From contig NZ_JASDDK010000004.1 in the NCBI RefSeq assembly GCF_030407435.1, positions 124,001 to 188,000 of the forward strand: a stretch of DNA of 64,000 nucleotides, given 5' to 3'. Positions within the stretch are counted from its first letter, which is position 1. Each line of letters begins with the position of its first letter. Positions 44,537 to 53,315 of this stretch are shown piece after piece. The notes below the pieces were generated by a model, which saw only the letters and a program-made list of their open reading frames with translations, had not been told where the DNA came from and did no database searches. The DNA is from Winogradskyella bathintestinalis. Its GTDB lineage: Bacteria; Bacteroidota; Bacteroidia; Flavobacteriales; Flavobacteriaceae. Made by a program: the position numbers and the translations under genes.

Positions 44537-46876
44537 ATGAAGAGACCCTTTCTCACTATTGCCCTTATATTTTCTCTGTTGAATTATGCTCAAAATATTT
44601 CAGTAGACAGCCAAAACTTTAGTCCACAACAACTTATTGAAGACATTCTAATAGACAGCGATTGTATTAGCAACGTTTCTGTAACCAATGTCGTTGGTGG
44701 AGATTTTTCTGATACAGACCAAAGCTATGGTTATTTTGATGCTTCAGGAACAACTTTTCCGTTTGAAAGTGGTATTGTACTAAGTACGGGGAAGTTAAGC
44801 AATGTCGCTGGACCAAATACAAGTTTAAGTGACGACGATGCGCCTGATTGGAATCGTGATGCTGATTTAGAAAATGCTCTAAACGAATCGAACACAATTA
44901 ATGCCACTATTTTAGAATTCGATTTTGTATCAGTTGCACCACAAATAAGTTTTAGATATATTTTTGCTTCAGAAGAATATCAAGATGGTAATTCTAATAC
45001 TTGTAATTACTCGGATTTGTTTGGTTTTTTAATTCGTCCCGATGATGAGCAAACTCCTTTTGAAAATATCGCTATAGTACCAAATACTAATACACCCGTA
45101 AAAGTGACCACCGTAACGCCTGGAATTTCAGGTAGCTGTCCACCTGAAAATGAAACATATTTTGGAAGTTTTAATGGTGCAAACGCTCCCATAAATTTTA
45201 ACGGACAAACGGCTATATTAACGGCTATAGCAAATGTGATTCCTAATGAAACATATCACGTAAAATTAGTAATTGCTGATCACTATAATTACCGTTATGA
45301 TTCAGCTGTATTTTTAGAAGCTGGTAGTTTTGAATTGTCTTCAGATATAGGTCCCGATTTACTATTAGCTACAAATAATGCTTTATGCGAAGGTGAGACC
45401 ATTGAACTATTTGCGTACCAAGACGGTCAAAATACCTACGATTGGTATAAGGATGGAGTTTTAGTACAAGGAGCACCAGGTTGTGGTACCTGCGGAAGCT
45501 ACACCGTTACTGAAGCTGGGACGTACTCAGTAGAAGTGAGTTTAGCAGATGGTTGTATTGCCTATGGTGAAGCCATTATTGAATATGCACCTTTACCAAT
45601 AGGATCTGATTCTGTGTTGGTAGAATGCGACTTAAACCAAGATGGCCTGACAACTTATAATTTATTTGATGCCACAAGTGCTATAACCACAGGAAACCAA
45701 GATGTATATGTAAATCAATTTTACGTGTCACAGGCAGATATTGCCGATGATAATCCCATTTCAAATCCAGATGCGTTTCAAAATACTATTCCATTTCAAA
45801 CTATTTATGCACAAATAGTAAACCAAGCCAACTGCGTAGATATTGTAGAATTAGAATTACAAACCTCAAACAACACCCTTAACATTCCAGATTTAGATGG
45901 TTGCGATGGGGACATCACTGATGGTTTTGCTGCTTTCGATTTATCTGAAGTTGACACTACTATTTTAGATCAAATTCCCGATGATGCCATTGTAAGTTAT
46001 TACGAGACAGAAATAGATGCTTTTAATGAAACTAATGCATTACCTAATACGTTTATAAATTCCATAACTAACTCGCAAACTATTTATGTAAAAGTAAGTA
46101 GTAACAACCAGTGTTTTAGTATTTCTACAGTAAATCTCAATGTGTTATACACTCCCTTATTAGAAGGCGATGAGACTATTACTAACTGCTTAAATGCGCT
46201 CGATCCCTTAACGCTCTATGGTGGTGTCCTTGATGATTTACCAAATAATTATTATTACGAATGGCTATACAATGGCACAACTACAGACGTGACCACATTG
46301 TTCTATGATGCTACAGAAACTGGGACATACACTGTAAATGTTACAGATCCAAATGGGTGTTCATCGAGTAGAATTATCACCGTCTTACCGTCGGAAACAG
46401 CAACAATCGAAAGTATTAATGTAGAAGGTATTGCGCCAAATAACACGGTAACTATTTCCATTTCTGGTGAAGGAGACTATGAAATAGCGCTAGATGATAG
46501 CAATGGATTTTATCAAGATAATTTTGTTTTTACAAATATTTCTCAAGGATTTCATACCGTATATATTAGAGATTTAAACGGTTGTGGAACGGTTGAAGAA
46601 ACCATCTCGGTTTTAGGCTTTCCAAAGTTCTTTACTCCCAATGGAGATGGAGACAATCCCACTTGGCAAGTTATTGGCAATGAAGAACAATTTAATCAAA
46701 TTGAGTCTATTAAAATTTTTAATCGTTATGGCAAACTCATTACGCAACAACTTACTTCTTACGATGGTTGGGATGGACGCCTAAATGGGAACCAACTCCC
46801 TAGTGACGATTATTGGTTTGTGGCCAAATTTATTGATGGAGAAACCTATACGGGTCATTTTGCTTTAAAGCGGTAA
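44537..46876 (+). CDS. Secreted T9SS type B protein with choice-of-anchor L domain
   Basis: A 779-residue secreted protein. Signal peptide MKRPFLTIALIFSLLNYAQ. Residues ~20-270 form a choice-of-anchor L domain (FPFESGIVLSTGKLSNVAG, SFRYIFASEEYQDG, NYSDLFGFLIRPD, YRYDSAVFLEAGSF). An Ig-like part with CGTCGSYTVTEAGTYSV follows, then two Cys-Asp domains (CDLNQDG, CDGDITDG), the YYYEWLYNG segment and the type B sorting domain from ~695 (FPKFFTPNGDGDNPTW, ending HFALKR). Last of six consecutive T9SS type B genes. No PorP/SprF-like partner is present beside it in this window, although type B proteins often have one nearby. Confidence 0.88.
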   Translation: MKRPFLTIALIFSLLNYAQNISVDSQNFSPQQLIEDILIDSDCISNVSVTNVVGGDFSDTDQSYGYFDASGTTFPFESGIVLSTGKLSNVAGPNTSLSDDDAPDWNRDADLENALNESNTINATILEFDFVSVAPQISFRYIFASEEYQDGNSNTCNYSDLFGFLIRPDDEQTPFENIAIVPNTNTPVKVTTVTPGISGSCPPENETYFGSFNGANAPINFNGQTAILTAIANVIPNETYHVKLVIADHYNYRYDSAVFLEAGSFELSSDIGPDLLLATNNALCEGETIELFAYQDGQNTYDWYKDGVLVQGAPGCGTCGSYTVTEAGTYSVEVSLADGCIAYGEAIIEYAPLPIGSDSVLVECDLNQDGLTTYNLFDATSAITTGNQDVYVNQFYVSQADIADDNPISNPDAFQNTIPFQTIYAQIVNQANCVDIVELELQTSNNTLNIPDLDGCDGDITDGFAAFDLSEVDTTILDQIPDDAIVSYYETEIDAFNETNALPNTFINSITNSQTIYVKVSSNNQCFSISTVNLNVLYTPLLEGDETITNCLNALDPLTLYGGVLDDLPNNYYYEWLYNGTTTDVTTLFYDATETGTYTVNVTDPNGCSSSRIITVLPSETATIESINVEGIAPNNTVTISISGEGDYEIALDDSNGFYQDNFVFTNISQGFHTVYIRDLNGCGTVEETISVLGFPKFFTPNGDGDNPTWQVIGNEEQFNQIESIKIFNRYGKLITQQLTSYDGWDGRLNGNQLPSDDYWFVAKFIDGETYTGHFALKR

Positions 46877-47362
46877 TCGCTTCAGTTAAATCGATAAGAA
46901 AGCGAGTATTGCACTAACTTTTGCAAAAATTCACGCTAACACTTTGTAAATTAGAGCATATAAGCCTGACCTACAGGAGATTCAGCCTTTACTAGAAAGT
47001 ACATTGCTAAAACACTAACAACAATAGTATTTAAAATCAACTTCAAACTTCCTGATTAAAAGTGCTGTCTTAACATCCAAAATTAGATCTGTTGTTGAAT
47101 TTATCAACCAATCTCATTTTATAATTTTCTAAAAGAAGTTGTCTATTATAGTCATACAATTTAAAAAAAGTTTTATGGTCTAATTTTAAACAAAAGATGA
47201 ACAATAAACACATAAATAAATAAATAGGGCCATCATATATCTAAGGTTATATTCACTAAAATATAACATCACAGCTAACCACCTGTCTTTCAAAATATTG
47301 CTTATATTTAAGTTTAAATAGATTAGCTATTTAATAGGTTAATTTGACAGCTTTATTGCTTT
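46877..47362. other. Intergenic region between the adhesin array and the HTCS gene
   Basis: AT-rich, no supported coding frame. A short 6-bp inverted repeat (TCGCTT 46877-46882, AAGCGA 46900-46905) follows the adhesin stop but lacks a T run. I find no convincing promoter for the regulator gene. Confidence 0.35.
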
Positions 47363-50300
47363 ATGAAATTATATAACACCATACTTTTCATTCTAGTAAG
47401 TTTTGTTTCTATAGCTCAAACAGATGTCACTTTTATTGATAATAATGAATCCATCAATTTTACGTATTTAAAACAAGAATTATCAAATCAATGGGTCTCC
47501 TCCGTAATTCAAGATAACGAAGGTTTTATGTGGTTTGCTACGCAAAATGGTCTATACAAATACAATGGATATGAGTTTTTAACGTATAGATTTAATCCTT
47601 ATGATGATAACTCAATTCCTGCGAATTGGGTACGAAAAATAATTCAAGATAAGAATGGCATATTTTGGTTAGGTACTCAAGGAGAAGGATTAGTAAAGTT
47701 TGACCAACGTAAAAATACGTTTGAGAAAATAAGATATAATACGGCTAAAGACATTCAAAATTCTATCGTTTTTTCAACTTTTTCTACCACTAAAAATAAT
47801 ATTTGGGTGGTTGGTGATGACGGACTTTTTAGAAAATCACATAACGCTAATAACTTTGTAAGAATAAGAGAAAAATTCGAAAAAGTATTTTTGAATGAAA
47901 CTAACAACGGAACTGAGATTGTTGTGCTTAACGATACTATTTATCAGTATAATAATAAAAATAAAAGTCTCGATGTCGTAGTTAAAAATATTGCGCTCAG
48001 CAGATTGGCTGTAACAACTAATAACACGCTGATATATAGAAATGAAGGAAAAATTTATAGCAAAAAACTTCATAAAGCTCCAGAGCAGATAAATATTCAA
48101 GACTTTATAATCTTAATATCAAATGTGCAAAATGATAAAATTATACTTATTGGAAAAAAACATATTTATAAGTATGATTTTACTAAAAATAGCATTGAAA
48201 AATTAAGTTATAATTTGAAAAACTCAGCATTTCTGAACAATGTTAATTCTATATATTTAGATAGTCAAGACATAACGTGGATTGCGACTAGAAATGGAGT
48301 GTATAAAGAAAATAAAGCTGGTAACGTTTTTTCTAACAATATAAACTTACATGCAAGACGCATTATTGATGACGGCAAAACACTATATATAGGTGGCATA
48401 AATGGGCTACATTATTTCTCTAAAATAAAAGATAATTACGAAACCATAATTAAAGAGAAGCCTATTTTTTCAGTATTAAAAACAGAAAAAGGAATTTGGG
48501 CTGGTGATATGTATGGGACATTGTACTTTGTAGATAAGTTTAAAAACATTAAGTCATTTAATTTAAATAAAAACGGAGAAGGATTATTAAAGTTATACGG
48601 ATTAGTGCAAGACAAGAATGGATTTATTTGGGTTAGCTCTTGGCATGGTTTATATGTAATAAATGACAAGGGTACTGTAAAAAATTTTTTCGAATTCACT
48701 AATACGAATTCTAAAGAGTTAAAAGCTATTCAATTACATATAGACAAAAGCGATAATCTTTGGGTATTAACAGTTGGGAATGGATTATTCATAGTACCTA
48801 ACATATCTGAAATTAGTACAGGTAAAAGTGATTTTAAATATAGACAATACACACATAAAAAAGGAAATGTAAATACGTTAAATTCTAATGTTTTATATGA
48901 AATACATGAAGACAATACTGGAGATATATGGATAGGATCAGATTTTGGCATTAATAAATACATACTCGCAAGCGATAACTTTGAAGCTTTAAAAATTGAG
49001 AATACTTATTTTGATAAAAAAGTCATGGCAATTCAAACAGATGACGACAAATCTCTTTGGATTAGTACTTTAAGCAGTGGTATAATAGTTTATAATACGA
49101 AAAATAAAAAGCTAATAAATTTAAGAGAATCAGATGGTTTAATCTCCGATGCTTGTCTATTTACGTCGAGCGCATTTAATGGAAAAGAACTTTATTTTGG
49201 AACTGAACAGGGTATTCAGATAATTAATCCAAAAAATATTATAAATCCAACTATTAATAAAGCTCCGGTCATAACACAAATTAAAATTTTAGGAGAACAT
49301 CCTTTTCAAAGTCACAGTTCAATTTTGAATGACCAATCCATTTATTTAAATCATAAACAATCTGACTTAAACATAGACTTTGCCTTACAAGATTTTCGAT
49401 TTCCAGAAAAAATAAATTACTATTATCTATTAGAAAATGGACATAGTGATTGGCGTAAGGCTAAAAACAATACGGTAACCTATACCAATTTAAAACCCGG
49501 AAAATACCAATTTAAGGTTAAAGCGTCTTATAAATCCGAATCTGAAACACCAATAGCATATTTATCGCTTATAATATCTTCACCCTGGTATGCCACAACA
49601 TTGGCTTACATCATTTATATAACAATAATTATAGCTATTCTAACTACATTCTTATACTTAACATATCATCAGAAATTAGCCGTAAATAAATTGAACTTGG
49701 CTAAGGAACTTAATCAATTAAAATCTAATTTCTTCACCAATATATCACATGAATTTCGCACCCCGTTAACCTTGATATCGAGCCCTATAGACGATACTTT
49801 ATCAGATGATTCTATCTCAGAAAATAAACGCCAAAAGTTTATCGTGGCCAAACAAAATTCTGAACGCCTTTTAGAACTGGTCGATCAATTATTGGATTTG
49901 TCTAAGATTGATGAAGGTCATTTAAAATTACAAATTCAACAAGGTAATGTACTCCAGCTCATTTCTGCGATAGGTGAATCATTTTCCTATTTAGCAGGAC
50001 AAAAAAACATTACTTATACGTTTGATATTGATCTAAGTGAAAAAAACGTATGGTTCGACAAAGATGCAGTAGAAAAAATAATAATCAATCTGCTTTCTAA
50101 CGCTTTTAAATACACCCCAATTAATGGAACCATCTTCTGTAGAGCTTATATTGAAAATAATCAGTTGTTGTTTAAAATTACCAATTCAGGAAAAGGATTA
50201 ACCGCTTTTGAATTAGATAATATTTTCGAACGTTTTTACCAAACTAATGAACAAAATCAAGGTTCGGGAATAGGTTTGGCTTTAGTTAAAGAATTGGTTG

Positions 50301-51247
50301 TATTTCATAAAGGTAAAATTGAAGCTAACAGTATACCAAACAAAGTAACTTCCTTTAACCTTAACCTCTCCATAGATAAGAATAGTTTTAAAAATAATGC
50401 AGTAATCGTAAATACACAAACAGAGGTTATTAATAAAGTACCAAATTTTCTTAATCCCATAATCGAGGATAGTGAAGAATATAAAGATAGTGATTTACCA
50501 ATTTTATTAATTGTTGAAGACAATGCTGATTTACGGCATTTATTAAAACAAACCTTTAAAAAAAATTATAACATTCTTACAGCACCAAATGGTAAGATCG
50601 GTGTACAGCTAGCTTTAGAACATATTCCAGATCTCATAATCTCAGATATAATGATGCCAGAAAAGGATGGGGTCACACTTACAGAAAACCTCAAAAATGA
50701 TGAACGCTCTGCCCACATTCCTATTATCTTACTTACGGCAAAAACGGAATTAGAAAGTAAATTTATAGGCATTAATATAGGAGCAGATGATTACATCACC
50801 AAACCATTTGATAAACAACTTTTAATTCTTAAAGTTGAAAAGCTTATTGAGTCTAGACGCAAATTACAATTACGATACAGCCAAGAGTTGGCACTATTGC
50901 CAAAAGATATTGCCATCACTAATTTAGATGAGATATTTCTCGAAAAAGTCCAAGAGGCATTAGATAATAGTATAGTAGACCCTGCGTTCAATGTCACTGA
51001 ATTTTCCGAAGCTGTAGGTATGAGTCGTATGCAACTCCATAGAAAACTAAAAGCATTAACGGGGCTTACCGCATCGGAGTTTATTCGTTCTCAGCGTCTC
51101 AAGTTGGCTTCACGATTATTAAAAAATTCTGATATTAATATCTCACAAGTTGGTTACTCGGTTGGTTTTAATGACCATTCTTATTTCACTAAATGTTTCA
51201 AGGAAACATACAATTGCACACCAACTGAGTTTGCAAAACGAAAATAA
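47363..51247 (+). CDS. Hybrid two-component system sensor-regulator (one-protein HTCS)
   Basis: A 1294-residue HTCS fusing all parts of a phosphorelay. Signal peptide to ~19; two-component-regulator propeller blades over ~30-640 (NQWVSSVIQDNEGFMWFAT, IFWLGTQGEGL, GDIWIGSDFG); Y_Y_Y-type sandwich ~650-735; one membrane helix ~745-767. On the cytosolic side: HisKA with ISHEFRTP (H796), HATPase with NLLSNAFKYTP and GSGIGLALVKE, receiver with IISDIMMPEKDG (D1095) and LLTAK, and an AraC-type DNA-binding domain from ~1190 (MSRMQLHRKLKALTG, QVGYSVGFNDHSYFTKCFKE). HTCS proteins usually sense extracellular carbohydrate and activate adjacent genes. Here the adjacent genes encode fibre proteins, not glycan-uptake genes, so a non-standard regulon is inferred. 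Confidence 0.95.
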   Translation: MKLYNTILFILVSFVSIAQTDVTFIDNNESINFTYLKQELSNQWVSSVIQDNEGFMWFATQNGLYKYNGYEFLTYRFNPYDDNSIPANWVRKIIQDKNGIFWLGTQGEGLVKFDQRKNTFEKIRYNTAKDIQNSIVFSTFSTTKNNIWVVGDDGLFRKSHNANNFVRIREKFEKVFLNETNNGTEIVVLNDTIYQYNNKNKSLDVVVKNIALSRLAVTTNNTLIYRNEGKIYSKKLHKAPEQINIQDFIILISNVQNDKIILIGKKHIYKYDFTKNSIEKLSYNLKNSAFLNNVNSIYLDSQDITWIATRNGVYKENKAGNVFSNNINLHARRIIDDGKTLYIGGINGLHYFSKIKDNYETIIKEKPIFSVLKTEKGIWAGDMYGTLYFVDKFKNIKSFNLNKNGEGLLKLYGLVQDKNGFIWVSSWHGLYVINDKGTVKNFFEFTNTNSKELKAIQLHIDKSDNLWVLTVGNGLFIVPNISEISTGKSDFKYRQYTHKKGNVNTLNSNVLYEIHEDNTGDIWIGSDFGINKYILASDNFEALKIENTYFDKKVMAIQTDDDKSLWISTLSSGIIVYNTKNKKLINLRESDGLISDACLFTSSAFNGKELYFGTEQGIQIINPKNIINPTINKAPVITQIKILGEHPFQSHSSILNDQSIYLNHKQSDLNIDFALQDFRFPEKINYYYLLENGHSDWRKAKNNTVTYTNLKPGKYQFKVKASYKSESETPIAYLSLIISSPWYATTLAYIIYITIIIAILTTFLYLTYHQKLAVNKLNLAKELNQLKSNFFTNISHEFRTPLTLISSPIDDTLSDDSISENKRQKFIVAKQNSERLLELVDQLLDLSKIDEGHLKLQIQQGNVLQLISAIGESFSYLAGQKNITYTFDIDLSEKNVWFDKDAVEKIIINLLSNAFKYTPINGTIFCRAYIENNQLLFKITNSGKGLTAFELDNIFERFYQTNEQNQGSGIGLALVKELVVFHKGKIEANSIPNKVTSFNLNLSIDKNSFKNNAVIVNTQTEVINKVPNFLNPIIEDSEEYKDSDLPILLIVEDNADLRHLLKQTFKKNYNILTAPNGKIGVQLALEHIPDLIISDIMMPEKDGVTLTENLKNDERSAHIPIILLTAKTELESKFIGINIGADDYITKPFDKQLLILKVEKLIESRRKLQLRYSQELALLPKDIAITNLDEIFLEKVQEALDNSIVDPAFNVTEFSEAVGMSRMQLHRKLKALTGLTASEFIRSQRLKLASRLLKNSDINISQVGYSVGFNDHSYFTKCFKETYNCTPTEFAKRK

Positions 51248-51354
51248 TATTTAAGTCATTTTCTAATACCTCTCGTATTCCGCATTAATACTAGGATGTT
51301 ACATTAGTCATAATTCTTGTTACATACCTCATAGTATTCTGGCAATCTTCTATT

Positions 51355-51362
51355 TAGCTTTG
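51355..51362 (+). promoter_or_regulatory. -7 element in front of the fibre operon
   Basis: TAGCTTTG matches TAnnTTTG exactly and ends six bases before the ATG of the mini-protein at 51369. No -33 TTG is found at usual spacing, which would suit an activator-dependent promoter. Confidence 0.35.
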
Positions 51363-51368
51363 AAGTGT

Positions 51369-51521
51369 ATGAAAAAAAAACGTACATCCTATCAAGGCGA
51401 GATCGATTACATCCCTACAAAAACAATCCATCTCAATGTTAACTATTTACGGCCTGGTAAGTATGTTCTAAAAATTATGTATAAAAACAAAGTCATTAAA
51501 AAAACCACATTTAAAAAATAA
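51369..51521 (+). CDS. 50-residue mini-protein resembling the last strands of a T9SS sorting domain
   Basis: A 50-codon gene (starts MKKKRTSYQGEIDYIPTK) with no signal peptide or membrane helix. Its second half reads LNVNYLRPGKYVLKI then NKVIKKTTFKK, a pattern like the closing beta strands of T9SS type A sorting domains (L-x-x-G-x-Y-x-L-K-I ... K-V-I-K-K). It ends four bases before the ATG of the first fibre protein, so it is first gene of that operon and probably translated with it. The coding bias (A-rich third positions, good start) and position argue for a real gene. Function unknown; it may regulate, chaperone or associate with the fibre proteins, which is inference. Confidence 0.65.
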   Translation: MKKKRTSYQGEIDYIPTKTIHLNVNYLRPGKYVLKIMYKNKVIKKTTFKK

Positions 51522-51525
51522 GATT

Positions 51526-53304
51526 ATGAAGACATTATTTACATCTTTCACTATTCTTTTTATCTCAATTTCAAGTTTTGCGCAACAGGGTATTAACTAC
51601 AAAGCGCTAATTAAAGATGATTTAGGAAATATCCTAGCCGACCAACCTATTGGAGTACAATTTCAAATTCGTGAAGCTGCTGCAGATGGTAGTGCAGTTT
51701 ATACAGAGGCACATTCAACAACTACAGATGCTAATGGAATTATAATTTTAAACATTGGTACGGGTTCTACTACAGATACATTTAGTGATATTGATTGGAG
51801 TGGCAATGAGCATTGGCTTAATCTACAAATCGATATTGTAGGAGGGACTAATTACGCAGACTTGAGTACCACTCAGTTTATGACTGTACCTTATGCTTTA
51901 AATGCTGCCAACGCAGCAACCAAAATTGATGAATTGGAAGATGCAAAATCAGATGCTGATGGCTCTTCATTATTTATAGGTGTAAATGCAGGCTTAAATG
52001 ATGATAGTACCATCAATCGCAATACAGGTATTGGTTTGAATGCGCTATCACTCAATTCCACTGGCTCTAACAATACAGCTGTGGGTGCAAGTGCATTAAG
52101 CAAGAACAGCACAGGTTCTAGAAATACAGCAATCGGATCCTTTGCAATGTTAGATAATACCGCTGGGTCTGTTAATACGGCGATTGGCTATGATGCTCTA
52201 GGTTTTAACACCACTGGCATTAATAATATTGCTATTGGAGAAAAAGCCTTATATGGTAATATAGAAGGATTTAATAACACAGCAATTGGAACTGGCGCTC
52301 TACATCAAAATAAATCAAGCAATAATACAGCCAATGGCTTCAATGCTTTGTATTTGAATTGGGACGGTTATCATAATACAGGGATAGGAGTAGACGCGTT
52401 GTACTCAAATTATGACGGGAATAATAATACGGCAGTCGGACATTCGGCATTGCGTGCTAATAATAATGGTGATTCTAATACCGCAATTGGTTTCAGTGCT
52501 TTATGGTCTAATGATATTGGGTATGAAAATACAGCTACTGGATATCAGGCACTTTATGATAATACAACAGGAAGTAACAATACAGTTATTGGTAGAAATG
52601 CTCTATATAACAATATATCAGGAAATTACAATATTGCCATAGGTAGCAATTCAGGTTTAAATCATACATCAGGAAGCAATAATATTTTTATTGGAAACTT
52701 TTCGGGTGCTTCAGTACTAGCAAATAATAACAATAAATTATTTATAAACAATGAAGCATCAGATAACCCCCTTATTTATGGTGAGTTCGATACCAATTTA
52801 ATCCGTATAGGTGGCTCTTTAAGTATTCAAAATGCATCAGACCCTACTTCAACATGGCGACTCCAAACGCGACCTAATGGGAGTTTGGCATTATATAGAA
52901 ACAGTAGTTATCGTGGCTATTTTCATGAAACAACGGGTGTTTATTCCTCAATTTCAGATAGAAAAACGAAAAAAGACATCACGGCATTAGAAAATGGCAC
53001 TCTCGAGAAAGTCATGCAACTCAATCCTGTAAGTTATTTAATGAAAGACCAAAACGATACTAAGCGTAATTTAGGATTAATTTCCCAAGAAGTACAAGAC
53101 ATCTTTCCAAGTATCACAAATTATGTTGAAGAAGCAGACTTAATCACGTTGTCTTACACCGAGTTAATTCCCGTATTGATAAAAGCATTGCAAGAGCAGC
53201 AAGAGATTATTGAAGCTCAAAGTGCAAAAGATATTATTCAAGATAAATCTATTGAGGCATTAGTAGCTCGATTAAATATAATGGAATCAAAATCAAGCAA
53301 TTAA
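51526..53304 (+). CDS. Secreted fibre protein with 17-residue head repeats and S74 intramolecular chaperone
   Basis: A 592-residue protein. Signal peptide to SFAQ (~19). Residues 20-145 are a conserved N-terminal domain (QGINYKALIKDDLGN, TTTDANGIIILNIGTG, TTQFMTVPYALNAAN). Residues ~166-391 hold thirteen 17-residue NTAIGxxAL repeats of YadA-head type. The C-terminal S74/endosialidase-chaperone domain begins SDRKTKKDI, with the expected self-cleavage Ser477-Asp478, then LGLISQEVQDIFPSI, and ends in a coiled coil. Such domains trimerise phage tail fibres and are cut off. No T9SS sorting domain and no outer-membrane anchor are visible, so the export route past the periplasm is unknown. Confidence 0.85.
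   Translation: MKTLFTSFTILFISISSFAQQGINYKALIKDDLGNILADQPIGVQFQIREAAADGSAVYTEAHSTTTDANGIIILNIGTGSTTDTFSDIDWSGNEHWLNLQIDIVGGTNYADLSTTQFMTVPYALNAANAATKIDELEDAKSDADGSSLFIGVNAGLNDDSTINRNTGIGLNALSLNSTGSNNTAVGASALSKNSTGSRNTAIGSFAMLDNTAGSVNTAIGYDALGFNTTGINNIAIGEKALYGNIEGFNNTAIGTGALHQNKSSNNTANGFNALYLNWDGYHNTGIGVDALYSNYDGNNNTAVGHSALRANNNGDSNTAIGFSALWSNDIGYENTATGYQALYDNTTGSNNTVIGRNALYNNISGNYNIAIGSNSGLNHTSGSNNIFIGNFSGASVLANNNNKLFINNEASDNPLIYGEFDTNLIRIGGSLSIQNASDPTSTWRLQTRPNGSLALYRNSSYRGYFHETTGVYSSISDRKTKKDITALENGTLEKVMQLNPVSYLMKDQNDTKRNLGLISQEVQDIFPSITNYVEEADLITLSYTELIPVLIKALQEQQEIIEAQSAKDIIQDKSIEALVARLNIMESKSSN
52021..52698 (+). repeat. Tandem 51-bp coding repeats (17 residues, thirteen copies plus a partial)
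   Basis: Units start N-T-A-I/V-G and carry an AL in the middle, such as NTAVGASALSKNSTGSR and NTAIGYDALGFNTTGIN. One unit is 16 residues (NTAIGTGALHQNKSSN), giving exactly 660 bases before the terminal NIFIGN. Confidence 0.88.
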
Positions 53305-53315
53305 AACATGAAATC

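Noticed and set aside
52021..52698. Regular 51-bp repeats considered as a CRISPR or VNTR array
   Set aside because: The repeats stay in frame and encode NTAIGxxAL head units; there are no spacers of unique sequence between identical direct repeats.
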